From Parus major (lineage: Eukaryota; Chordata; Aves; Passeriformes; Paridae), in assembly GCF_001522545.3 (NCBI RefSeq), contig NC_031772.1, forward strand, positions 854,865-918,864: a DNA stretch of 64,000 nucleotides. The letters are read 5' to 3'. The notes beneath the pieces are model-generated. The model searched no databases, was not told the origin of the DNA, and saw nothing but the letters and a program-made list of their open reading frames with translations. The position numbers were made by a program, and so were the translations under genes. Positions 1 through 12,300 of this stretch are shown here, piece by piece (position 1 is the first letter of the stretch; each line of letters opens with the position of its first letter).

Positions 1-232
1 CATGGTGGCTCAGCAATTTATTTTAACTCTGATAATTAAATACCCTGTTTCTGGCTTTCAGGGTGATCACAGCACTGCTGCTCAGAGCAGAGACATGAAA
101 TCAATCCTTTTGTGCAGCACTTACCAATAAATTACACCAGGACCAGGTAATTTCAGCAAAGACCTCCTACCACAAGTACAGAATGTGGCTCTTGTGTTTC
201 AGCAGTGCTTCTTCTGTGCAAGATTATCTCAC

Positions 233-352
233 CTGAGCCATGCCATCGAAATGATCCAAGTCCTTCAGCCTCTGTTTCACCTGGGGGATGCTGTCACCAG
301 TGTCGGGCAGCTCTGCTTGCTGACCCATTAAAAATTCAATGGCATTCTTGAC
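233..352 (-). CDS. MCF2: MCF2 exon M9: spectrin-like repeat
   Basis: 40 codons, phase 0 to 0. VKNAIEFLMGQQAELPDTGD then SIPQVKQRLKDLDHFDGMAQ. Corresponds to the VEFLLNQQAEL...VKQ.IK.L block of human MCF2. Acceptor TGTGTCTAG, donor GTGAGA. Last exon before the left edge. Confidence 0.93.
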
Positions 353-3300
353 CTAGACACAAAGAAGAAGACTGCTGCAAAAGGATACAAAGCACAGGCA
401 GGAAATCATTCTGAGCCCAAAATTAATCACACTTGAGCTAAGACTGCTAAATCAAATAATACAAGTAGTGTCCAAGAACTAATTTCTAAATGCAAAGATG
501 CTTCCATCAGCAAAATCCACGTCACTGCAGGGCAGTGATACCTAAATTAGCTCTCAGTGGGAAAGCACAGCCATCTCCCCAAGCTAGCCAGCCCTGCCAC
601 AGTCAAGGAACAGCAGCATAAATTAAACACTCTCAAAATAAAAAGCATTGAAACTTCTCTCCATCAGATCTCCAGCTCTCCTTTCTGCCAATGGAAGCAC
701 ATTGGATCCTACCTCTTGAAAACTTTGCTCAAACTTCCAGAGTTGTAAATATTGCTCCATTTTTAACTGATGTTTTTCCCAGAAGCCATCAAAAGCAGTC
801 TCCATCTCACGCAGCTGACCAAGCAACCTTGGGCACAGAAAAAGGACAGGACTGGAACAGTTTGCAAACAGAGGACAAGCAGAGATGGACAAGACCCAGA
901 GATCACTTACACAGGTCTTCTGGACCCAAGGTCTCAGAAAAAGTCAACAGACATGTACATATGACTTGAGATGATCTCAGAGGGAGATTTAATGAAACAT
1001 CAGTGCAGAGGACAGCATCTGTGTGAAGCAGTTGTTGCTGTCTCCATTTAGCTGGGTAAAACCAGGGAGCCTGGTTGGGAGAGCCCTGCATCTGCTCCAC
1101 AGCCTCATCATAACAGAGGGGATAAAACCAGAGCAAGTCAAAATCATCAGAGAAGTCACCCAGAAATCTGATGGACTGGAGCAAAATTCTGGTATCTTTG
1201 TCTTTAATAGGTGACTTCACACATCCACACCTAAATAATTGCAGCGTTTCCATTGGAAAATCACGGAATTAGGAGCAGGGTGCACTCACCGATTGACGGT
1301 CTCCCAGTCCCCAGGCCTCTCTTGCTGCTGGTCCTGACTGCATTCCCCAGAGTCAGGCTCTTCAAAACTGCTCAAGAGCAAGTTTCCCTCTTTTGTGACT
1401 GCTGTAATATCTTCCTGTGTAACACAAAACATTTCTCATTCAGGCTACTTATTGTGAGGTAAGGATAAGTCATTTTGTGCTTCTCCTGCCTTCGTTTCCC
1501 TGTGTGAAATGAAGGGCCAATACCCAACAGACCAAAGGATTCCAGCAGATGTTTTAGTCCTCTTAACATGGACTGAGAGCTGCACAAGCCGAGCCATGGA
1601 CCCATCACCAGGCTGGGTGGAAACTGGCACACATGAATACATCAGGCCACAAAGTGATGCAGGAGGCCAGCACTGCCCCAGCTCTCCCCTGATGGGCAGG
1701 GGTGGTGTCAGACATTTCCCACAAGTTCATGTCTTCAAGCAACATCTTCCACAGCTTGAGGGGTGCTTCTCCATCAAGGTCAGGAGAGGAGGTTGTAAGA
1801 GGAGCATCCCATGGGGGAACAAAGCCAGGACTGAGCCCACATAGCACCACCCACCACAACCTCAACTGATAAAGCCAACACTCCCAACACAACCTCTGCT
1901 TGGGGAAAATTTAAACCTTTGGTGCTGGCATTAGCATCAGCTGAGGTGCTTTGTGCTGGCTGGGCTCAGCCCCCAAGCAAACATGTGCATTGAGTCAACT
2001 ATCTTGAGAAAAAAGAGGCCAACCAGAATGAGGAGGGAGAAAACACACACAGCTGATGAACTGAGATGGAAGAGGGCCTGAAGGAGTGACCTGTGCATGG
2101 TTCCACTGGAGAGCTGGGTCACTGGAGGAGTAAGAGCCCATCCTAGGAGAGGGCCAGGTTTCTATTGCAGGAGAAACAACGGGAAAATCTCTTCAGGGAG
2201 AAGATTCACAAAGCCCAGACTTGCTTAAATGTCTGCCTGCCCCAGACAGCTCACAGCAAACATAACCCCAGGCAGCAGGACACAGCTGCAGGAACTTCCC
2301 CTCTGCCACACACAGTGTCCACTGCCAGTCTGCATCCCTGTCACTAAAACACCCTGGAACATGACTACAAGGCAAAAAACCTGTCTCCTTTTGGGACTGC
2401 CACAGGCACGAGGCCCAGAGGAGAAGAGGAATGATGCAGCATGTTTAAGACTGCAGGGGGCTGTTATTTCATGCCCTTATACCTCACTCTCCAGAGACCC
2501 ATGCTCCTTTTGATTCAAAGCCATTCATTATCCATAAAGCAAAGTGGCCCAACTGTCAAACAGGTGCTAACTTGACTTTTTCTGTTCAGCATATCAATGG
2601 GGTTCATTTATTAGTTACTCTGTTTAATTAATTTCTCTCATTTTTTCATTGTGCTTGCTGCCAGTTTCTGTTCAGCATCACAGCTCCATAAATTATTCTG
2701 ATTGACTAATTATTTGGATTTAGGAATCAACTGTACCAGTCCTGGGGGTGTGTGAGAGAGACAAGGATCCCATGTCTTGCTGTCATCACAATCTGTGCAG
2801 TTCCTCATCTGCTTTTGTGTTTTGTGGTCTTAGAAGGAACAAAAGAAAAAAAGCCAACAGACCTCATTTCAGACAAAAGCCAAGGAGTGGTTTTGATATT
2901 TGAAATTAATAGATGAGGAATTAAAAGCAACAGATGGCTTGTACTGAGTGCTGCTGTGCTTTCTACGCAAATGAAAACTCATCACGTGTTTTATTTTACT
3001 GCAGAGAAAAGCAAGCTCTGCTGACTGGTTTATACACAGACCTACACTGTGGAGCTGGTATTTGCCCCCTACACTGTGGCCACAGCCCTGAGCACAAAGC
3101 TGAAGTCACTGAGCACCTTCAATGCCCTGTACCATCATCAGTGCCTGTACCATCATCAGTGCCTGTACCATCATCAGTGCCTGTACCATCATCAGTGCCT
3201 GTACCATCATCAGTGCCTGTACCATCAGCAGTGCCTGTACCATCAGCAGTGCCTGTACCATCAGCAGTGCCTGTACCATCATCAGTACCTGTACCATCAG

Positions 3301-6300
3301 TACCTGTACCATCATCAGTGCCTGTACCATCAGCAGTGCCTGTACCATCAGCAGTGCCTGTACCATCAGTGCCTGTACCATCATCAGTACCTGTACCATC
3401 AGTACCTGTACCATCATCAGTGCCCTGTACCATCATCAGTGCCTGTACCATCAGCAGTGCCTGTACCANNNNNNNNNNNNNNNNNNNNNNNNNNNNNNNN
3501 NNNNNNNNNNNNNNNNNNNNNNNNNNNNNNNNNNNNNNNNNNNNNNNNNNNNNNNNNNNNNNNNNNNNNNNNNNNNNNNNNNNNNNNNNNNNNNNNNNNN
3601 NNNNNNNNNNNNNNNNNNNNNNNNNNNNNNNNNNNNNNNNNNNNNNNNNNNNNNNNNNNNNNNNNNNNNNNNNNNNNNNNNNNNNNNNNNNNNNNNNNNN
3701 NNNNNNNNNNNNNNNNNNNNNNNNNNNNNNNNNNNNNNNNNNNNNNNNNNNNNNNNNNNNNNNNNNNNNNNNNNNNNNNNNNNNNNNNNNNNNNNNNNNN
3801 NNNNNNNNNNNNNNNNNNNNNNNNNNNNNNNNNNNNNNNNNNNNNNNNNNNNNNNNNNNNNNNNNNNNNNNNNNNNNNNNNNNNNNNNNNNNNNNNNNNN
3901 NNNNNNNNNNNNNNNNNNNNNNNNNNNNNNNNNNNNNNNNNNNNNNNNNNNNNNNNNNNNNNNNNNNNNNNNNNNNNNNNNNNNNNNNNNNNNNNNNNNN
4001 NNNNNNNNGAGTGGACACTGAGTGGACACTGAGTGGACACTGACTGGGCAGAGAGGGAGACCCAAGTGGGCACTGAGCAGGTGAGGAGTGGGCGAGGAGT
4101 GAGAGGAGTGGGTGAGGAGTGGGCACCAAGCAGACACTGAGCAGGCAAGGAGCAAACACCGAGTGGGTCAGGAGCAGACACCGAGTGGGTCAGGAGCAGA
4201 CACTGAGAGGGGCCAGGAGCAGACACTGAGCAGACCAGGAGCAGACACCGAGAGGGGTCAGGAACAGACACCGAGCAGACCAGGAGCAGACACTGAGCAG
4301 GCAAGGAGCAAACACTGAACAGACCAGGAACAGACAGCGAGCAGACCAGGAGCAGACACCGAGCAGACCAGGAGCAGACACCGAGCAGGCACCAAGTGGA
4401 CACCGAGCAGGNNNNNNNNNNNNNNNNNNNNNNNNNNNNNNNNNNNNNNNNNNNNNNNNGGAGCAGACACCGAGCAGGCACCAAGGGGACACCGAGCAGG
4501 CAGTCCCCAGCCGCAGGCAGAGCCGTGCCAGGCCGTACCTTGAGCTGGCAGTACCTCTCGGTGCGCAGGGCCAGCATGCGCTCGATGGAGTACATGTCCT
4601 CCGGCAGCTCCGTCTCTGCCAGCTCCGTGCCAAAGCACTGCAACATCTGGGCAATTTCCTTCACCGTCAGTGCAAAACTCTCGATGGCCTGCGGGGACAC
4701 GGGGACTGTGATCAGCTTGGCAATCACCGCGCTCCTACAGCTCTCTAGGAGCTATGGCTGCAGGGACAGGGGAGCCTGAGCTGACAGAGCCGGGTGGGAT
4801 GTCCCCGGCAGACAGACAGAACATCCCACTGGGAATCCAACCCTTCATCTGCGAGAAACATCCCAGGGAAAACTGAGAGTGCACAGGAGGTGTGAAAACA
4901 TACAGCCAGACACAGCTCCTGGTTCCTGGCAATACAAAAGGAAAGTTCTGCAAAGGGAAAGAAACAAACCCAAAAGGAAATCTTGTGAATTGTCTGCATT
5001 GGGTCAGTATGCAGTAGGCAGTCTCATTTCCCTGCTTCCCAAACACACTTCTGAAATTAATCACATTAAGCGACCATTATTAACAAAAAAAGCCTATTTG
5101 GTGTCTCCCATTAAGGGAATTTTAATAAAGATTTACGAAGACAGATCTTTTGGGAGTGATTTTGGGAGTGACTCTGAGGGAGTCAATCACCCAGCTCCCC
5201 TGCAAACCCATCAAACACCCCTTGGCTCCTTTGCACGTCTGGCCAGGAGGTGCAGTGCCTTTGGGGGTTACTTTCAGCCCCCCAGTGCAGAAAACCCTGC
5301 TGAGGGAGTCCTGGCTGGCAGAGGGCTCGTGGCACTCACCGTCCTGAAGATGACCCACTCGCTGTGGCAGTACTCCAGGGTGCCCCCGAGCTCTGGGGTC
5401 AGCTGCTGCTCATCGATGTAGGTCAGCAGGTCACTCACCGAGCTCAGCATCACCACCTGCACACAGACAGGGCACTGCTGGCATCACCCCTGCCCAGCAT
5501 CACCCCTGCCCAGCATCACCCCTGCCCAGCATCACCCCCTGCACACACACAGGGCACTGCTGGCATCACCCCTGCCCAGCATCACCNNNNNNNNNNNNNN
5601 NNNNNNNNNNNNNNNNNNNNNNNNNNNNNNNNNNNNNNNNNNNNNNNNNNNNNNNNNNNNNNNNNNNNNNNNNNNNNNNNNNNNNNNNNNNNNNNNNNNN
5701 NNNNNNNNNNNNNNNNNNNNNNNNNNNNNNNNNNNNNNNNNNNNNNNNNNNNNNNNNNNNNNNNNNNNNNNNNNNNNNNNNNNNNNNNNNNNNNNNNNNN
5801 NNNNNNNNNNNNNNNNNNNNNNNNNNNNNNNNNNNNNNNNNNNNNNNNNNNNNNNNNNNNNNNNNNNNNNNNNNNNNNNNNNNNNNNNNNNNNNNNNNNN
5901 NNNNNNNNNNNNNNNNNNNNNNACAGGGCACTGCTGCCATCACCCCTGCCCAGCACACTGATCCTTCACAGACCTCAAACCTGAGTCTGCTCTACATCTT
6001 GTTCTGGAGCAGGGCTCCCTGCTTACACCTATGGCTTAACACAGCTTTTATCCTGTGGGTCTGACCATTGCTGTGAGCCACCCCTCATCTCCAAGTGCTT
6101 TCTTTCCCAAGTGCAAAGCACAGTGAGATGCTGCAGAGCAGGGCTGGAAACAAAGTGATGCAGGTTTAAGCAAGGCATGACCAGTAAACTGGAAAGAATA
6201 CATACATTTTAATAAGTTATAAGCACGGACCAATTTCACATAAATAAATACTCATGATTTTTTTGTGTGTCTTGTTCTGCCATGGGATATGTCAGGAATG

Positions 6301-9300
6301 TTTGATATTGTGCAGAGAACAGGCATTTTAGAGTGAAAAACGTTAAGTTTGTGAAAATCATACTATTTCCTGAAGGAAAGCATTCATTTGTTTTCAGTGT
6401 TACAGCATCAACCTTAGATTCTATAAATGTACTTCACTTAATTATTCTCATTATGTCCTATAATCAAGGTGGTTTAAAAGTCTGGAAATTCTGAGTTGAG
6501 ACTATAAGCTCATTTCAGTTGCTATTTTAGGAACAAATAGCAGCATGATGTTGGTATGGAGTCTACACTTAGATGGATATGGGTAAAATTCATAGCTAAA
6601 GCTCCACTAGACACGTCTTTTGACTTTTCAGACATTAAACAAATTCCTGGCTACTCTTCACACAGAATGGTTTGGGTTGGAAGGGACCTTAAAGATCATG
6701 AAGTTTCCAGCCCTGCTCCTATGGGCAGGGACACCTTCCACTGTCCCAGGTGCTCCAGCCCCAATGTCCAGCCTGGCCTTGGGCACTTCCAGGGATCCAG
6801 GGGCAGCCCCAGCTGCTCTGGGCACCTGTGCCAGCACCTCCCACCCTCCCAGGGAGGAATTTCTTCCTGATATCTGATCTATGTCTACCCAGTGGGAGCC
6901 ATTCCCTGTGTCCTGTCCCTCCATCCCTTGTCCCATGTCCCTCCCCAGCTCTCTCAGAGCCCCTTTATGCCCTGGAAGGGCTCTGAGGTCTCTCCTCTCC
7001 AGGCTGAGCAGCCCCACCCTCCCAGCCTGGCTCCAGGGCAGAGGGGCTGAGCTCTCAGCCTCTCTGGACGTGCTCCAGTGGATCCACGTCCTTGTCCTGG
7101 GGCAGAGTGGGGCAGTGTCAGCCCAGCCCCACGAGCCCTGCCCACACAACAGCTCTGCACACCCAGCTCTGTACCGGTAACTTGAGCAGGAAATCCTCCT
7201 GACTGAACCGAAATCCAATGTCAGTGAAGGTGCGCTGGAAAAAGCCGGTGGGACGGAGAACCATCACCAAGTGCAGGTTCCCTGGGAACGACGCCTGCAA
7301 GGAAACACAGAGGACATTCACCCTGGGCAGCTCCAACAACAGCCTTCAATGCACTGGAAACAGGGGGAATCATTCAATTGAAGAGGTTTGTTTTTTCCTC
7401 ATTGCTGCTGATTGCCTCTTCTTCTTTTTAAAACACGAGGGAGATGCTGGGAGCGGCTCAGGGCTATGGGACAGAACTGCAGCAGGGTTGTCCAGCCCCA
7501 CTCCCCTTCAGAGCAGGCAGGAGCTCAGCCCTGCCCTCAGAGGCACACTTCCTACAAACTTCAATAATACAGATACTGTTCATCATTGTAACTTGGGGAC
7601 TGAAATTATGACTTAGCAGGGAACAGAGGGCTGGAACATTGAGAGGGATGACAGATTGAGGAAGCAAAATTTATTGCCAAACTTGCTAATCATCCCATAA
7701 CTGCATCAAGCACACTCATCTTGTCCTTGGTAATTACCAGGCAACATTTAATTTGTGGCAAGAATTTGGAATTTCCTGTCTACACTGCTGGAGCCTTTTC
7801 TCAAGCATATGGTTGGCAGGTGCATTTTTAAATAGATCTGTGAAAAGGGTTCTTGAGAATGGAAAAGAATTTTCAAGAAAAGTAGGAGTTGCATCATTAA
7901 ATTATGGATAAGCACATGATACAAAGATTTGAGTTAATTAAGACATGGTTTACACTGAGATCCTGCCAGGCCAGGTTACATTTCTCTCCTCCTTACATTA
8001 TCCTCCTCCACCATGAAACATGATAAAATAACCTCTGTACCAAGGGTGAGAATAATGAACATGTTCAGGTACTCTGCACTGCAGGGCACTTCATCTGTGC
8101 CTTCAGAACAAAGATCACTCCCACAAACATCCATCAGTGTTGTTTAAACCAGGCCTGGTTCACACTTGAGAGAGACCTGGCATCCATGAACTGCACTGTC
8201 ACTCATTTGCTCGGTTTTTGGGGGTAGGAAGGGGCAGTTGTGGTTTCCACTGCCCACAACTTCCCTTAGAAATGGACAGTGACTTTTAGGATCATATAAG
8301 CCACATAAATCCAATATATTGATCTGCTGTTATTTTAAGTATGAGCAGAAAAAAAACCAACCCAACAGATTGTGAATGAAATGACAAACTCCTACCCCTT
8401 GGAAGTCAACAAGAGTGGTGCCAGGGACAAAGACCTGGCATTGGAAACAACAGCAAACCATTAAATAACAGAGACATTGGTGCTGCCTCCTGCTCCACAC
8501 CTGGGCACCACATGATGCCTCCTCTGTGAGCTTTGTGCTCCCACCTGGAGCCTCCCCTGAGAAATGCATCAGGAACAGCTTTGAGAACAACCAAGAAATT
8601 CACCCTCCCTCGGTCTGACACCATTCCCCTTCAGCCCTGCTTGGCACTGGGAGCTTTGGCCTCTCTTACTCCTTCAAGCCCTTTTTAACTGGCACCCTTT
8701 GGGCACAGAGCAAACTCCCTGGAGGAGCTCTGGGTCTCCAAACACAATTCCCTCCTGCTCCTTGATGTTTCACCTCAAAGCAGCTGAGTTTCCAGGACAC
8801 ATGATTTGGTTGCCATTCAGCTTAGAAAGCATTTGGGGTTTTTTCAGCTGATCTTATACATGTAGGATCAAGGTCAGTACTTCTGAGTAGCTACAAAACA
8901 AGAAACTCAGCTTTGCAAATGATACCTAATGTATTCCAAGCATGGCAAAAAAAGGAACAAGACAAGAAATAAGTTTGTAGAAAGACAGACACCAACAAGC
9001 CATGTCCTGTGCCCTATTAGAGAATTAAGGGAAAGGATGAAATGTTAGGAAAAAACCTACATAGAGCAGGAATTCCTCAACACAGTATTGCTGTAGGGAT
9101 TGTATCTTTTTTAATCATTGTAACAATTTTCATTTTTCTCAGGGCTGAAGTGTAGAAAAGTTTCCTGAAAACTGAACCCTAATGAAGATACTGCTCAAAA
9201 AAGCCCTTTCCCACCGTATATTAAAGAAAGCAAAGACAAAAGGATCCTTAATCTTGCCTTATGCTTTATCTTATCATTTGTAAGACTAAAAAGAATGCTG

Positions 9301-12300
9301 TGCACTTGATAAAGCTGGGGTTATGTAACAGAACACCTAAAGAACCCTCTAAAGCCTTTGCCCTCTGCAGCACCCCAGGAAAGGCAGAAAGCACAATTCC
9401 ACTAAATCAGGAACATCTCACTGCTGTTAACTCTCTCACTGACCACAGCCCACGCTCACAACATCCCTCCCAAGGACTCACACACCGATACCTTAAGGCC
9501 AGTTCAGCAACTTTCTAAATGCACATTTAACTATAACCACACAGAGATCCCTGACTGAATCAATACAGAGGAACTGGGCTAATAAAGCACAAGAAAGAAC
9601 ATGCACTGAAAGCATCACAGTTACTGCCTCATTACTGAATATCTCAATCTGACACATTTAGCACTTTTTCACCATTTCTCTGTTTTAGGAACTCAGTTTT
9701 CAGAGACTATTCTTCCCTGCAGTTCACTGGGGCATCCATGAGGTTGGTAATCAATAAACATTAATAAAAAGTAGTAAATGTCAGTAAGTTTCTTTCTGAG
9801 CACTGCAGACTCAGGCCAGGAGTCCTTAAACAGGTGCTGAACTTAATGACTTTCTGCTGCCCCTTAAAGGAAAAGTCACGCACAAAACGCCAGGCACTGC
9901 TCATTTGAGCTTTTGCTTTTCCCAGAGCCGGAATGAACCTCCCAACGCTCTGCAAGCTCTGCCGGCTGCACGAATAACCCCAGAGATGGTGCCAGCACCG
10001 CTGGGACACAGATCAGCCCAGGCCCCTCTGCCAGCGGCTCTCCCTCCCTGCAGGAGCAGCACTGCGGGACCGGGGAGCCCGGCGGCAGAGGGACACCGGG
10101 GACACCGGGGACACCGGGGACACCTGGGACACCAAGGGACACCCAGGGACATCAGGGACACCAAGGGACACCCAGAGACACCCAGGGACACCCAGGGACA
10201 CCGGGGACACCTGGGACATCCAGGGTCACCAAGGGACACCCAGGGATACCCAGAGACACCAGGGACACCCAGGGACACCAGGGACACCGGGGACACCGGG
10301 GACACCGGGGACACCTGGGACATCCAGGGATACCCAGGGATACCCAGGGACACCCAGGGACACTCAGGGACACCCAGAGACATTCAGAAGTACCCTGCAA
10401 TACCCAGCAGTACCAGCAATACCCAGCGGTTCGCAGTGATACCCAGCGGTACCCAGTGATACCCAGCGGTTCCCAGTGATACCCAGCGGTACCAGCAGTA
10501 CCAGTGATACCCAGCGGTACCCAGTGATACCCAGCGGTTCCCAGTGATACCCAGCGGTACCAGCAGTACCAGTGATACCCAGCGGTACCCAGTGATACCC
10601 AGCAGTACCAGCGGTACCAGCGGCACCCAGCGCCGGCCGCTCCCGCTCGGAGGATGCCGCTGATATTCCCCAGCGCCGCGGCACATCCAGCGCTGCGGGC
10701 ACCGCTCCCACCGGCCCTGCCCTCCCCCGGGCCGGAGCGGTGCCGGCGGCCCCAGCCCTCCCCCGGGCCGCAGCCCGGCGGGCCCGGAGCCTTACCGCAT
10801 CCCGGGCGGGCCGCCCGCCCCGCCGCGGGCCCGCCTCCGCCATCGGCCCGAGCCGCCGGGGCCGCGGGATGCGGGATGCAGGGATGTGGGATGCGGGATG
10901 CAGGGATGGGGGGATGCGGGATGAGGGATGTGGGATGCGGGATGCCGGGATGCCGGGATGCGGGGATGCCGTGGATCGGGATGCGGGATGCAGGGATGGG
11001 GTGATGCGGGGATGCCGTGGATCGGGATGCCGGGATGCAGGGATGCCGGGATGCAGGGATGCCGTGGATCGGGATGCTGCGGATGCCGCGGGTGGCAGCC
11101 GGCGCTGCCCCAGCTCGCCCGGCTCCCGGCTCTCCGCTCCCGGCTTGCAGCCCGGCTCTCCTCCCCAGCGCCGGCTTTGCTTTTAAGGTGGAATGCCAAA
11201 AATCATGCTGCAGACGCTCTTTCCTGCGAGGATTGGGCTCTCAGCTCAGAGCTTTCACCCTTCCCTTTCCCCCCTGCCGATATCTCCAAGGTGCCTTTCC
11301 AAGCTGCTCGGGGGCAAACTGAGGAAAGCTGCTCCGGCCAAAAGCCGAGGCTCGCCCGGCACCGCTTCCCACAGCCAGCGCCAGCCTGGCTTGCCCAGGC
11401 AATTAGAGCCACACAGAAAGAGTTAAAACAAAAATCTGTACAGTGTGATAGAAGAATTTTCAAGATCAGATGCACAACCGCAGAGCTGCAATTGCATATA
11501 CATATGCTGGAAAAAATAGGACACACTCTGTAGTTTAAATTCAGCTTTATGGCACTCCTTTACTCCAAAATTGTACAAAGATCAAAAAAAGATTTATTTA
11601 TTTTTTTAATTGCATCAGGGTTTATGATGTGTGATTGGAAAAAAACAAAAATCAAGATTTAAATTTTTGTCCTTACACATTCTGAACACAGACAGCCATG
11701 TAGGACCAGACTCTATTTTTAAGGCAATAAGATTTAGTGGACACGGGTTTCCTGCTTCTCATCCCTCTTTGCACAGAGCACCTCCCATTCTTTGCATGGA
11801 CAGCCCTGATACTGCAGGCAAAGTCACCTCTCCACATGGACACACTCATACACAACCTGGCTGGGTGCTCAAAGAATTAAATTTTCTTATTAAACACAAA
11901 ATGAATGACACTTTTGTAGAAAAATTACAATTACAAATTAGGACAGGATTTTTTTCCCATTTGAAACTTCCAGACTATGCAAAGCAAGTACACCATCCTT
12001 AAAGGATGCTCTTGGTATTAGCACCTGTTCAAACGCTGGCAGCAGAACTGAATTTTGATGATCACTTTAAAGAACTACTTCCTAAATGCTGCTTCTTCTC
12101 TAGTGGTATGGTAACCACACTCTCAAGTTCAGTTTCTAACATTCAGAACCAAAAATACTTAGTGGTATCTCATTCACACTGTGAAAAGGGAACCCTCTCT
12201 GCCTCCTGTGGGATGCTGAGCAGCAAAATGCCAGCAAAGCCAGGTATTTTTAACACCAAGTTCAGCTGTATCAGTATTAACAATTTAAAATACCAGAAGA

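Larger units (their letters stand above)
10620..11180 (-). promoter_or_regulatory. CpG-dense promoter region of the short MCF2 isoform
   Basis: GC- and CpG-rich block surrounding and upstream of the short-isoform ATG (minus strand). No TATA box is evident. It includes the GGGATGC minisatellite at 10864-11075. Promoter function is inferred from base composition and the conserved first exon. Confidence 0.6.

Noticed and set aside
2934..4043. Long open frames on both strands through the 3.1-4.5 kb array (VPVPSS-type repeats)
   Set aside because: Repeat units are multiples of 3, so frames stay open by chance, and most of their length is N. Lies inside an MCF2 intron.
10090..10459. Repeat-coded protein (GVPGVPGVPG, collagen-like) on the minus strand
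   Set aside because: Translation of the GGGACACC minisatellite. No splice context, and every frame is repetitive.
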